In this document: one piece after another, positions 9,547 to 17,165 of the stretch
How positions within the stretch are numbered: the stretch's first letter is position 1
Layout: the number at the start of each line of letters is the position of its first letter
Origin: Lachnospiraceae bacterium UBA7160
GTDB taxonomy: Bacteria; Bacillota; Clostridia; Lachnospirales; Lachnospiraceae
Length of the DNA stretch: 64,000 nt
Direction of reading: 5' to 3'
Assembly: GCA_002491565.1 (NCBI GenBank)
Contig: DKWE01000084.1
Coordinates: forward strand, 4,279 to 68,278
The notes under the pieces: generated by a model
What the model saw: the letters and a program-made list of their open reading frames with translations, nothing else
Told to the model about the DNA's origin: nothing
The model's database searches: none
Translations under genes and position numbers: made by a program

Positions 9547-9630
9547 TACCGGTATCATGAAATATCGTGCTTGCACTGTTTTCCCTGTGATTATATAATT
9601 ATACCTGCAAACTGAAAAAAGGCAACCTAT
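9547..9630. promoter_or_regulatory. Orphan copy of an HxlR divergent control region
   Basis: This stretch closely matches 50571-50650, the region between hxlR and the acetyltransferase gene, including an identical 21-base run TATATAATTATACCTGCAAAC and the flanking GGTATC, AAATATCGT, CTTGCA, CCTGTG and GCAACC blocks. A plus-strand promoter is present: TTGCAC (9571-9576), 17 bases, TATAAT (9594-9599). Here no hxlR gene lies to the left and no acetyltransferase to the right, so it is a relic or a second target of the same regulator. Confidence 0.65.
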
Positions 9631-9680
9631 GTTGTCCTTTTAGCGATCATGATTTATGAAAAATATGGGAGGAATGCAGA

Positions 9681-9770
9681 ATGAGACAAAAGCGGACATT
9701 TATGGCCGCGGCAGACGCGAAGCGGCTGGTCTGTGGATTGCTTGCGTGGAGGAGGCGTGAACCAAAGTAA
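9681..9770 (+). CDS. Possible 29-residue peptide or gene-start remnant
   Basis: ATG at 9681 follows ATGGGAGGAATGCAGA, a good ribosome site, and reads 29 codons (MRQKRTFMAAADAKRLVCGL then basic residues) before TAA. It is downstream of the orphan HxlR-type promoter at 9571-9599. The sequence resembles nothing known to me. It may be the cut-off start of a lost gene once controlled by that promoter. The rest of 9508-9876 shows only this and the promoter at 9812-9840. Confidence 0.25.
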   Translation: MRQKRTFMAAADAKRLVCGLLAWRRREPK

Positions 9771-9811
9771 CCGCGCTTCTTCCAGGCAGGCAGACTTGTC
9801 ACCGTTTTTTC

Positions 9812-9840
9812 TTTACAAATATTATTTTCATATTTATAAT
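9812..9840 (+). promoter_or_regulatory. Sigma-A-type promoter of the orphan binding-protein gene
   Basis: TTTACA (9812-9817), a 17-base spacer and a perfect TATAAT (9835-9840) lie 37 bases before the ATG at 9877. The leader contains AGGAGG at about 9857-9863. Confidence 0.75.
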
Positions 9841-9876
9841 GAAGAAAAGAAATGATAGGAGGCTGAAGTTACGAAT

Positions 9877-10836
9877 ATGATCAGAAAAAGGAAATGGACT
9901 TTACCTACTGCTGTGATCGCTGCCTGCATTCTGAGCAGCGCTGCCTGCCATGCCGAAGAGAAAACCTATACGGTGGGAATCTGTCAGTTCGCCGGGCATG
10001 GGTCGCTGGACTCTGCCACCCGGGGATTTCAGGATGCCCTGACAGAGAAACTGGGAGACCGCGTGAGCTTTACCGTAAAAAACGCCCAGGGGGACTTCTC
10101 CGCCTGTACCATAGCAGTCAACACCCTGATTTCAGAGAATGTAGACCTGATTCTCGCAAATTCCACCACCGCCCTGCAAACGGCGGTCACTGCTACAGAC
10201 ACCATCCCGATCCTGGGGACCTCCATCACGGAATACGGCGCTGCCCTCCAAATTGAGGATTTTGACGGACTGGTCGGACAAAACGTATCCGGCACTTCTG
10301 ACCTGGCTCCTCTGGATGGCCTTGCCGACGTGATCAAAGAGCTGTTCCCCGATGCGGGGAAGATCGGTTTGCTTTACTGTTCTGCAGAGCCAAACTCCCA
10401 GTATCAGATCCGTGTGATGCAGGAAAACCTCGAAGCGCTTGGATATGAGTGCGGAATCTATACCTTCTCAGATTCCAACGAGCTCTCACCCGTCACAACT
10501 ATCGCCGCGTCTGAGTGTGATGTCCTCTATGTTCCCACGGACAATGCCGTGGCATCCAACACGGAGCTGATTTCCAACATCTGCGAACCAGAAAAAATCC
10601 CGGTAATCACAGGCGATGAGAGCACCTGCCTGCGCTGCGGCGTTGCCACCCTCTCCATCGATTACTATGACCTGGGCTACACAACGGGAAATATGGCCGC
10701 TCGCATCCTTGCGGAAGGGGAGGATATCTCCACCATGCCTATCGAGTATGCCTCTGAATATACGAAAAAATTCAACAAGGAGCGCTGTGACAGCCTTGGC
10801 ATTGAAGTGCCGGAGGACTATCTTCCGCTTGAATAA
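9877..10836 (+). CDS. ABC transporter substrate-binding protein, PF04392 (TrpX-like)
   Basis: A 319-residue exported protein. The signal peptide spans about residues 1-26, with a Cys in SSAACHAEE that could be a weak lipobox. The mature part begins TYTVGICQFAGHGSLD and contains the PF04392 pattern: ANSTTALQTAV, the two-lobe hinge near TSITEYGAALQI, and VPTDNAVASNTELI. Members bind amino acids or small solutes and normally precede a permease and an ATPase; neither is present here. It has its own strong promoter and is closed by a terminator at 10840-10877. It may serve a transporter elsewhere or be a leftover of a deleted operon. Confidence 0.85.
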   Translation: MIRKRKWTLPTAVIAACILSSAACHAEEKTYTVGICQFAGHGSLDSATRGFQDALTEKLGDRVSFTVKNAQGDFSACTIAVNTLISENVDLILANSTTALQTAVTATDTIPILGTSITEYGAALQIEDFDGLVGQNVSGTSDLAPLDGLADVIKELFPDAGKIGLLYCSAEPNSQYQIRVMQENLEALGYECGIYTFSDSNELSPVTTIAASECDVLYVPTDNAVASNTELISNICEPEKIPVITGDESTCLRCGVATLSIDYYDLGYTTGNMAARILAEGEDISTMPIEYASEYTKKFNKERCDSLGIEVPEDYLPLE

Positions 10837-10839
10837 ACA

Positions 10840-10877
10840 AAAAAGTGTGCTCTCGCAGCCAGAAGCACACCTTTTCC
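10840..10877 (+). terminator. Rho-independent terminator after the PF04392 gene
   Basis: Stem GTGTGCT (10845-10851) and AGCACAC (10864-10870) is followed by CTTTTCC and preceded by a run of A, so it can act on both strands. A second hairpin, GGGCACGA (10882-10889) with TCGTGCCC (10911-10918), lies just beyond and may end the convergent alsT gene. Confidence 0.7.
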
Positions 10878-10967
10878 TTGCGGGCACGATTGCGAAGCAG
10901 TTGCCTCCTCTCGTGCCCATATCCATCTTCTAAAAACAATTCACCGTCCGCGGAACTATATGAACAC

Positions 10968-12359
10968 TCACTGCTCATACTCCTGCAGCGCTCCCAGCGC
11001 CTCCTTCGACAGAGGGTACAGGATAATCAGATTGAAAATCGTCATCAGGCCGACGCCCACATCCCCCAGATCCCACACAACGGTATACTCTGCCAGTCCT
11101 CCAATAAAGAGCATCAGCAGCGCCAGCAGCTTATAGGCGGTCTGAGACACCCAGGAATCCCCAAAAAGATACGCCACGTTGGAACGCGCGTAGAACAAAA
11201 TTCCGATAAAGGTAGAAAAACTGAACAGCCACAGAATCACCGCAATGAAGATGCTGCCAAAGGAGCCGAGATGCCAGGTCATAGCCATCTGGAGCAGATC
11301 CATTCCTTCCAGTCCGGCAATCTGCTGTTCCGGAGCCAGCAGCATAATCATCGCTGTACAGGTGCAAATCACAATCGTGTCCACCAGAACGCCAAATGCC
11401 TGAAGCAATCCCATCTGAGCCGGGTGGCTGCAGACAGCCGCCGCAGCAGAACAGGGCGCTGACCCTGACCCGGCCTCATTGGAGAACAGCCCTCTCTTCA
11501 CTCCATTCATCAGCACAGCCCCAAAGCCCCCCGCTGCCACCTGGCGCAGCCCAAAGGCTTCCGAAAAAATCCGCTGAAAAATGCCAGGAAGCAGCGTAAT
11601 ATTTTTGAAAATTAAAAACAGCGTCAGGAAAAAATAGCATCCAGCCATAATAGGCACCAGAATATCCAGTACCTTTACTGTCGCGTTTTTTCTCAGCACA
11701 ATCACCGCTGCCAATGTGACCAGAAGCACGGTAGTCACCTCAGGCGGTATATGGAACGCATTGTCAAACGCGGTGGATACCGAATTTCCGATCACCTGGC
11801 TGATTCCGCACCAGCAGATCAATCCCGACACAGCAAACAAAACTGCCAGCAGAGACTTCCTTGCTCCCTTTCCTTTCTTTCTCCTTCTGTTCACAAAGGC
11901 ATGAATATAGTAAGCGGGACCTCCCCGGTATCCCCCGTACAGTGGATCTGGCTCCTTATAGAGCTGCGCCAGTGTCGCCTCGATATAAGCAGTAGAGGAG
12001 CCGATCAGAGCAGTCACCCACATCCAGAAAATGGCGCCCGCACCGCCGGCGGAAATAGCCGCCACTACGCCTACCAGGTTTCCCATTCCCACCCGGGTAG
12101 CCGTGGAGACAATCAGCGACTGGAATCCGGAGAGTGCGCCTCCCGTCTTCTCCTGGCTCGTGATTGTCAGACGAAGCATTTCTTTCAGTTTCCGAATCGG
12201 CAGCGCCCGGGTCCGGATCGTAAAATAAAGTCCGGTAGGCAAAAGAAGCAGCACAAGAAGCGAAATCCCAAGTACCTTTCCATCCCCAAGCGGCACCTGA
12301 AAAAGATCCCCCCACAAAAAACGATACACCGACTCAATGACAGACACACACAACTGCAT
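10968..12359 (-). CDS. alsT: Sodium:alanine (amino acid) symporter, AGCS family
   Basis: A 463-residue polytopic membrane protein with ten or more hydrophobic segments. The AGCS signature is present near residue 90 as GMGNLVGVVAAISAGGAGAI, with the conserved SNEAGSGSAP stretch near residue 293. It couples Na+ or H+ entry to uptake of alanine, glycine or glutamine. The start ATG is preceded by AAGGGGGAAATATAA. Single-gene unit, convergent with the PF04392 gene. Exact substrate cannot be read from sequence. Confidence 0.92.
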   Translation of the reverse strand: MQLCVSVIESVYRFLWGDLFQVPLGDGKVLGISLLVLLLLPTGLYFTIRTRALPIRKLKEMLRLTITSQEKTGGALSGFQSLIVSTATRVGMGNLVGVVAAISAGGAGAIFWMWVTALIGSSTAYIEATLAQLYKEPDPLYGGYRGGPAYYIHAFVNRRRKKGKGARKSLLAVLFAVSGLICWCGISQVIGNSVSTAFDNAFHIPPEVTTVLLVTLAAVIVLRKNATVKVLDILVPIMAGCYFFLTLFLIFKNITLLPGIFQRIFSEAFGLRQVAAGGFGAVLMNGVKRGLFSNEAGSGSAPCSAAAAVCSHPAQMGLLQAFGVLVDTIVICTCTAMIMLLAPEQQIAGLEGMDLLQMAMTWHLGSFGSIFIAVILWLFSFSTFIGILFYARSNVAYLFGDSWVSQTAYKLLALLMLFIGGLAEYTVVWDLGDVGVGLMTIFNLIILYPLSKEALGALQEYEQ

Positions 12360-12597
12360 TTATATTTCCCCCTTATCCTCACACCGCTTTCTGCGGAGCC
12401 GTCAATAAACACACAGCGAGAGGCAACTACTTTTCTCACGCCCGCTGCAATTAACATTATCATGAAGCTCCCTGCTTAGCAAGAGAAAATATTTATTTCA
12501 GTGCTGTCTGCGAACCATTTAAACTAATAGATAGTGCGGAATCCCGAAAACAGAACAACTTTTGGCCGGGCTTTGCCCCATCCCTCCTGAATAATTT

Positions 12598-13443
12598 TTA
12601 TAACGCAAAAAACGCAACCGCAATTGCCCCCGGCCCTACGTGCGTACCGATCGTCGCCCCGATCGAACTAACCGGCAGACTGTCCGCGTTCCCTTTCCAT
12701 AGTCTTTCGCTGTCCCGAATATATTTTTGCAGCAAGGTATCGTCCAGCCCCGTGTACCCAAGGCGGTACGGTCTGGCGAAATCAACGCCGCCCGCCTTCT
12801 CAATCTCGCTGATCAGAAAATTGTTTCCATTGCGGGAGCCGCGCGCCTTCCCGAGCATCACGACTTCTCCCTCTGTTACCGTCACAACTGGCTTGACCGA
12901 GAGCGCGCCGCCCAGAAATGCAGCCGTTTTCGAGATACGCCCGCCCTTTTTCAGATATTCCAGTGTGTCAAGCAGGCCCAGAACACGAATTTTCTTTTTT
13001 TCCTGCTCCAGAATCCGGACGATTTCATCCAATTCAAGCCCTTGATCCGACAACTGCAATGCATAAAGCACAAGAATCTGCTCTCCAATCGTTGCATTCA
13101 TGCTGTCCACAACCCGCACATGTTCCGCGAAATCTGCTGCGGCAATGCATGCGCTCTGATACGTGCCGGACAGCTTTCCCGACAGCGTCACCACGAGCAC
13201 CTGCTCCCCTGCCTCAACCGCCGCCTGATACACAGCCTCAAAATCTCCCGGTGAGATCAGGCTCGTGACCGGCAGCTCATCGCTCTCTATTAGCTTCTCG
13301 TAAAACTCCTGATGATTGATCGTAACCCCGTCCAGATACTCTGTCTCTCTGAATCTGACCGTCATTGGCAGAACCGTGAGATCCTGCCTGTCCGGCTCCA
13401 TAATATCTGACGCGGAATCTGTGATAATTCTCAGCTTACCCAT
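12598..13443 (-). CDS. DegV-family fatty-acid-binding protein
   Basis: A 281-residue cytoplasmic protein of the DegV (FakB-like) family, which holds a fatty acid for a kinase or carrier. Family markers: IITDSASD at residues 5-12, the TSLISPGDFEAVYQ loop, VTLSGKLSGTYQSA, and the VDSMNATIGEQ segment. The start is ATG 13441-13443 with CAGGAGGAGT upstream; the longer frame is a shadow. The MarR gene stops 8 bases inside this gene, so the two are translationally coupled and controlled by the MarR-type promoter at 13946-13977. No FakA kinase gene is nearby. Confidence 0.93.
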   Translation of the reverse strand: MGKLRIITDSASDIMEPDRQDLTVLPMTVRFRETEYLDGVTINHQEFYEKLIESDELPVTSLISPGDFEAVYQAAVEAGEQVLVVTLSGKLSGTYQSACIAAADFAEHVRVVDSMNATIGEQILVLYALQLSDQGLELDEIVRILEQEKKKIRVLGLLDTLEYLKKGGRISKTAAFLGGALSVKPVVTVTEGEVVMLGKARGSRNGNNFLISEIEKAGGVDFARPYRLGYTGLDDTLLQKYIRDSERLWKGNADSLPVSSIGATIGTHVGPGAIAVAFFAL

Positions 13444-13897
13444 AATACTCCTCCTGTTCTCTGATATACAGCGCAAGATTCTCCCTGATCTGCTCCAGAG
13501 ACCGGTAAAACACCTCCCGCTGTGCATCATCCATGCCGCTGCCGCCGTTAAAAAGCGCAGCCTCTATTCTCATATTGATCTTTTTCACGAGCTCCTGCCC
13601 TTCTGCTGTCAACGTATACCGCATCCGGTAAGCGCGCTTATTTTCCGGCACTTCACAGGTTACAAGCCCTTTTTCCCGCAATTGTGCCAGACACCGTGAA
13701 ATCGCAGCCTTATCCTCCCCGCACAGTCTCGTCATCTGCGCAGCATTCAGCCCTTCCTCATGTGTACCAAGATAGTACAGGCACATTGCATGATTCGCCC
13801 GCAGCCCGAACCTGCGCATCTCCAGATCCTTGATCCTCTGGATAAAACGGTTCAGCTCAGGAATTGCAGTTGCGAAGGTTTCAAACCGGTTTCTCAT
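13436..13897 (-). CDS. MarR-family transcriptional regulator
   Basis: A 153-residue winged-helix regulator. The recognition region reads AAQMTRLCGEDKAAISRCLA, followed by the wing LTAEGQELVKKIN. The start ATG 13895-13897 has CAGGAGGAAGTAAAA in front. It overlaps the DegV gene by 8 bases. A perfect inverted repeat in its own promoter suggests autoregulation of the marR-degV pair, as in FabT-like fatty acid regulation; the ligand is not known. Confidence 0.92.
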   Translation of the reverse strand: MRNRFETFATAIPELNRFIQRIKDLEMRRFGLRANHAMCLYYLGTHEEGLNAAQMTRLCGEDKAAISRCLAQLREKGLVTCEVPENKRAYRMRYTLTAEGQELVKKINMRIEAALFNGGSGMDDAQREVFYRSLEQIRENLALYIREQEEYYG

Positions 13898-13945
13898 TTT
13901 TACTTCCTCCTGTTTTTCCCGAATTACACGCAAATCATCTTTTGC

Positions 13946-13977
13946 ATCTTATCACATGCATGTTGAAAAATCAACAT
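13946..13977 (-). promoter_or_regulatory. marR-degV promoter with MarR-type operator
   Basis: On the minus strand, TTGATT (13969-13974), a 17-base spacer and TAAGAT (13946-13951) form a promoter. A perfect palindrome ATGTTGA-AAAA-TCAACAT at 13960-13977 overlaps the -35 box, placed so that a bound dimer would block RNA polymerase. Confidence 0.7.
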
Positions 13978-14103
13978 CTTTTATGATAACCGTAAGAAAA
14001 CATAAAAAATGCCACGCCGTGAAATCGACAAAGCGAAGACGGGCTCCCGCGGTCTCAGCTTTACCATAAGCCCTGTATCCCGGACAGCAACTCTGGAAAA
14101 ATG

Positions 14104-14152
14104 AAAATTACCCTGCTGCCTGAGTTTTGCTTCAGGTGGCAGGGCAATTTTC
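14104..14152 (-). terminator. Terminator of the AraC/GyrI-like gene
   Basis: A long stem joins AAAATTACCCTGCTGCCTGA (14104-14123) with TCAGGTGGCAGGGCAATTTT, with a loop of about eight bases. The AT ends supply a T run on either strand. It lies 60 bases past the end of the gene at 14215. The rest of 13898-14214 holds the marR promoter and nothing else recognised. Confidence 0.75.
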
Positions 14153-14214
14153 TGGAGATTTTCCGCCCTCGTATAATACAAAGTCGTCGTTATCTCTTAA
14201 CATGCCAAATTTTC

Positions 14215-15105
14215 TTATTTCCTTCTTACTGGAATCCACAGCTCACAGAACAGATCACTTCTTCCTTTTTCAAAGTATATTTCATAATCTGTTTCTGCTT
14301 CTGCTTCATATCCCATCTGTGGCAAAAATTCCTTGTAGAACTTAGACCAGGTGTCATCGATGCAATCACCATCCTCACCGATGCAGTCAAATACAACATA
14401 AGTTCCCGGTTTCACATCCCAGATGCGATAGCCTGCTTTTTCTATTTCCCCATAATCAAACTCCGATGTATCTTCATCAACTAACACACCAATTCCATAT
14501 TCAAACGCATCCTCTCCTTCCTTTGTCGGGGAGCATAGTCCATACAAGTCCCGCTTTCCTTCCGGCCGAAGATTGCGAATTCGCTCCACCAGATTTTTAT
14601 CATGACACTCTCTCCAAAAATCAGGAATTTCATGATTTTCCTCGTCATTGATGATTTCATTTCGAAAACTTCTTACCAATGCAATAAATTTCTGTTCCTC
14701 TGTTTGTACGATTCTGTAATCCATACTTTTACCACCTTCCACAGTTATTTTAATAACAAGCGGATTAAAAAGTACAAGTTTTGCAAACTCTTCTCTCGCA
14801 AACCTGGGAGCAACTCCATGAAATCTTGTAAATGCCTTGGTAAAACTCTCTGGTGTTTCATAACCATACTTCATCGCAACGTCTGTTATTTTAGCATCCG
14901 TTTCCATAATTTCTCTACCAGCTAACGATAATCTACGGTTACGAATATAGGCATTAGCTGTCATTCCTGTAAGAAAGCTAAATGCCCTATGAAACTCATA
15001 GCTTGAAGTGTGCACCTGCTTCGCTACATCTTCATAGTTAATATCTTCCATAAGATGCTCTTCCATATAAGTAATTGCCTGCTGCATTGCTGCTATCCAC
15101 TCCAT
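14215..15105 (-). CDS. AraC-family regulator with GyrI-like effector-binding domain
   Basis: A 296-residue protein. Residues 1-105 hold two AraC helix-turn-helix motifs (YEDVAKQVHTSSYEFHRAFS and ITDVAMKYGYETPESFTKAF). Residues about 125-296 form a GyrI/AraC-E effector-binding domain (FIALVRSF, YRIWDVKPGTYVVFDCIGED, YEIYFEKG). Such proteins sense drugs or small amphipathic molecules. ATG at 15103-15105 is chosen because CAACAGGAGGAGAAAAGT precedes it. It stands alone; the target gene is not evident, so autoregulation or a distant efflux target is possible. Confidence 0.92.
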   Translation of the reverse strand: MEWIAAMQQAITYMEEHLMEDINYEDVAKQVHTSSYEFHRAFSFLTGMTANAYIRNRRLSLAGREIMETDAKITDVAMKYGYETPESFTKAFTRFHGVAPRFAREEFAKLVLFNPLVIKITVEGGKSMDYRIVQTEEQKFIALVRSFRNEIINDEENHEIPDFWRECHDKNLVERIRNLRPEGKRDLYGLCSPTKEGEDAFEYGIGVLVDEDTSEFDYGEIEKAGYRIWDVKPGTYVVFDCIGEDGDCIDDTWSKFYKEFLPQMGYEAEAETDYEIYFEKGRSDLFCELWIPVRRK

Positions 15106-15426
15106 ACTTTTCTCCTCCTGTTGAAGTCTATTATAGGAGCAATTTGAGACGGTTACATTTCCCAGCTTGCGAAGTTCTGTCAGATTGTAAAATTCATATC
15201 TGCCTCTTCGTCTGTATTGCAAGTATATCATTAATCCCCCTGCTTTGCCAGGTACAGTTCGCTTTTCTGTTCTTGCAAGCGTATTCCAGCGCTTCCCCTC
15301 TGTTTTGAAAGATTCGCAGCCCGTTCCTCTTGCCTGTTGACTGCCCGGCTGGGTTTGCCATTCATACTTAGTCTTATGTGTGTAAGATATGTAATCACAA
15401 TATTTTATGCTTTGTTAAACTGTATA
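15106..15426. other. Intergenic stretch, little recognised
   Basis: Lies between the divergent AraC-type gene and blaI. Apart from the AraC ribosome site at the left end, and the blaI promoter just beyond its right end, no gene, RNA or strong repeat was recognised. Short open frames here lack ribosome sites and similarity. Confidence 0.5.
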
Positions 15427-15486
15427 TTGACGTTCCCTCTCGTTTTCTATATAATGATGTCAGGTTTAATTATTACAAAGGTAATA
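15427..15486 (+). promoter_or_regulatory. blaI promoter and BlaI-type operator
   Basis: TTGACG (15427-15432), 17 bases, TATAAT (15450-15455). Just downstream, TATTAC-AAAG-GTAATA (15471-15486) is a perfect palindrome with the layout of Staphylococcus bla/mec operators (TATTAC-N4-GTAATA). It suggests that BlaI represses its own operon. Confidence 0.75.
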
Positions 15487-15501
15487 GTAAAGGAGTATTC
15501 T

Positions 15502-15891
15502 ATGGAAAAATTACCTCAGATTTCAGAGGCCGAATACGAAATTATGAAGATTATCTGGGCCGACTATCCCATCAGCACAAATGAAGTATGTGAGAAAGCC
15601 CGCCTGACTCATAGCTGGAGCCAGAAGACCATCCATACCCTGCTGACCAGACTGAATGCGAAAAAAGTCATTTCCTATGATCAAAGAGGCAGGATGTACT
15701 ACTACTATCCGCTGATTTCGCAGAAAAAATATCTGGAGCAGGAAAACCATCTCTTCCTGAACCGTTTTTACAACGGAAAGATGGCCCCTATGCTCTCCTC
15801 TCTGCTGTCCGATTCCGAAATTCCGGACTCAGAACTGCAGAATCTGTACGACATGATTCAAACCAAATTGAAAAGCGGTGATAAACAATGA
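15502..15891 (+). CDS. blaI: BlaI/MecI-family repressor
   Basis: A 129-residue penicillinase-type repressor. The N-terminal winged helix begins LPQISEAEYEIMKIIW, followed by the recognition helix WSQKTIHTLLTRLNAKKV and the wing RGRMYYYYPLI; the C-terminal half is the dimerisation and cleavage region. The start ATG at 15502 has AAAGGAGTATTCT upstream. It overlaps the following blaR1 fragment by 4 bases (ATGA). The gene looks intact, but its sensor partner is truncated, so induction by beta-lactams cannot work through this locus. Confidence 0.93.
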   Translation: MEKLPQISEAEYEIMKIIWADYPISTNEVCEKARLTHSWSQKTIHTLLTRLNAKKVISYDQRGRMYYYYPLISQKKYLEQENHLFLNRFYNGKMAPMLSSLLSDSEIPDSELQNLYDMIQTKLKSGDKQ

Positions 15892-16187
15892 TATTTCCCA
15901 TAAATTTTTTAATCTGCAATGGATTCCTGACTATTCTGCTTTTCTTCCTTCTGTCTGTCAGACACTTGATGAAAAAGCAGCTTACGCCTCATGCCCGGTA
16001 CAGCTTATGGTATGTATTTTCTGCAGCCCTGCTGCTCCCCTTTCTGCCACTCCAAAGCACTTCCCGGGAACTATTTTACCTGCTGGTATCGAAGCTTTCC
16101 CGCCCTGCTTTTTCCCGCCAGATTTCTGCGGCGGCAACCGAAAACACCGCTCCTGCCGTTGTCATCACTTCTCCATGTCCGGCATGA
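15888..16187 (+). pseudogene. blaR1: BlaR1/MecR1 (M56 peptidase) sensor, N-terminal fragment
   Basis: The 99-codon frame starts with a hydrophobic segment (INFLICNGFLTILLFFLL), then RHLMKKQLTPHARYSLWYVF and a second membrane segment, typical of the start of BlaR1 family membrane peptidases (normally 350 to 600 residues). The frame ends near a break at about 16175-16195, where sequence of an oppositely oriented penicillin-binding protein begins. The zinc-protease HExxH and the sensor domain are missing. ATGA overlap with blaI shows it was once the second gene of the operon. Confidence 0.75.
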
Positions 16188-16974
16188 TTCCAACATTTAA
16201 TAGGAGGAAACACCTTATCAAATACACCGTCGCAAAATACGCTTGTCTGGAAATCAATGACTCCTTCCTGGATTCCGGCTATAATCGTAACCGGCTTTAA
16301 CGTAGAGCCCGGTGCAGAGAGCTGCTGCGTCGCACGGTTATATAGTGGAAGGGAACCATTCTGGCAGATTTTGCTGTAATATTCTACATCTATGTCATTC
16401 GCAAAGCGGTTATTATCATAGCTCGGATAGCTGACACATGCCAGCACCTTTCCTGTCTTCGTATCTGCTACGACAGCTGAGCCTGAGCAGGGATCTAAGG
16501 CCAGATCCGACGGTGTGATCTCAAGCTTTTGGATTTTCTGCAGAATCAGCTCATACAAAAGCATCAAAAGCTCATCCGGCGACATCACATCATCCAGCAG
16601 CATATACTTATAAACCAGCCTTTCCAATCCGCTTTTGCCCTTCAACTGCTCCAGCGCACAGGATACCACCTGCTCCAGCGCCTCATAGACTGCGTCTTGC
16701 AACTCCATATCAATGCTCAGATAGACATCCTTCCCCGGAACTGCATCTGCCACACTCACCTCTGAAATAGTCCGCCCCATACGATCTACCAGAATCTCTT
16801 TTTCCCCATCTCTTCCCTGCAAATACTCCTCCAGGAATTGCTCCCTAGTGCATAGCGGATTCCCAAAAGTTTCAGCAATTCCTCGTTCGTCCACTCCTCA
16901 GGAATACCATACGCTTCTTTTTCTTCCTCTGTCAGATCCTCAATGTCCGACTTACATGTGTAATACTTTCTTTA
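16176..16974 (-). pseudogene. Penicillin-binding protein (transpeptidase), scrambled fragment
   Basis: Two pieces of a class B PBP are joined out of frame near 16841-16852. The upstream piece, with no start codon, reads TEEEKEAYGIPEEWTNEELL up to GIRYAL, as in the N-terminal PBP domain. The downstream piece begins near EYLQGRDGEKEILVDRMGR and continues through the transpeptidase Ser motif SAPGSTLKPVT (Ser-Thr-Leu-Lys). It stops near CWNHAGHGEV, where sequence antisense to blaR1 begins. SxN and KTG motifs are lost. Together with upstream BlaI operators this was probably a beta-lactam-inducible resistant PBP. Confidence 0.75.
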
Positions 16975-16989
16975 TATTACACATGTAAG
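16951..16989 (-). promoter_or_regulatory. Pair of BlaI-type operators in a perfect inverted repeat
   Basis: CTTACATGTGTAATA (16951-16965) and TATTACACATGTAAG (16975-16989) are perfect inverted copies 9 bases apart. Each contains TTACA-NN-TGTAA, the core of bla/mec operators, so each arm is itself a binding site. They lie directly upstream of the scrambled PBP. The remaining bases 16990-17165 show no recognisable feature. Confidence 0.7.
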
Positions 16990-17165
16990 ACTATAATGTC
17001 AAGATATTTTTCTGACAATTCTGCAAAAACCATCTCTTTCAGACATAGGAACCGGCATCACAGTGATTCAGATGCACGATTTCCCGTATGAGAGGCAGAG
17101 AGCCAGCAGGAAGAGCGGATAACTAAAGGCGGGCTAAGTATTCATGTGAACAAACTATGAAATAT

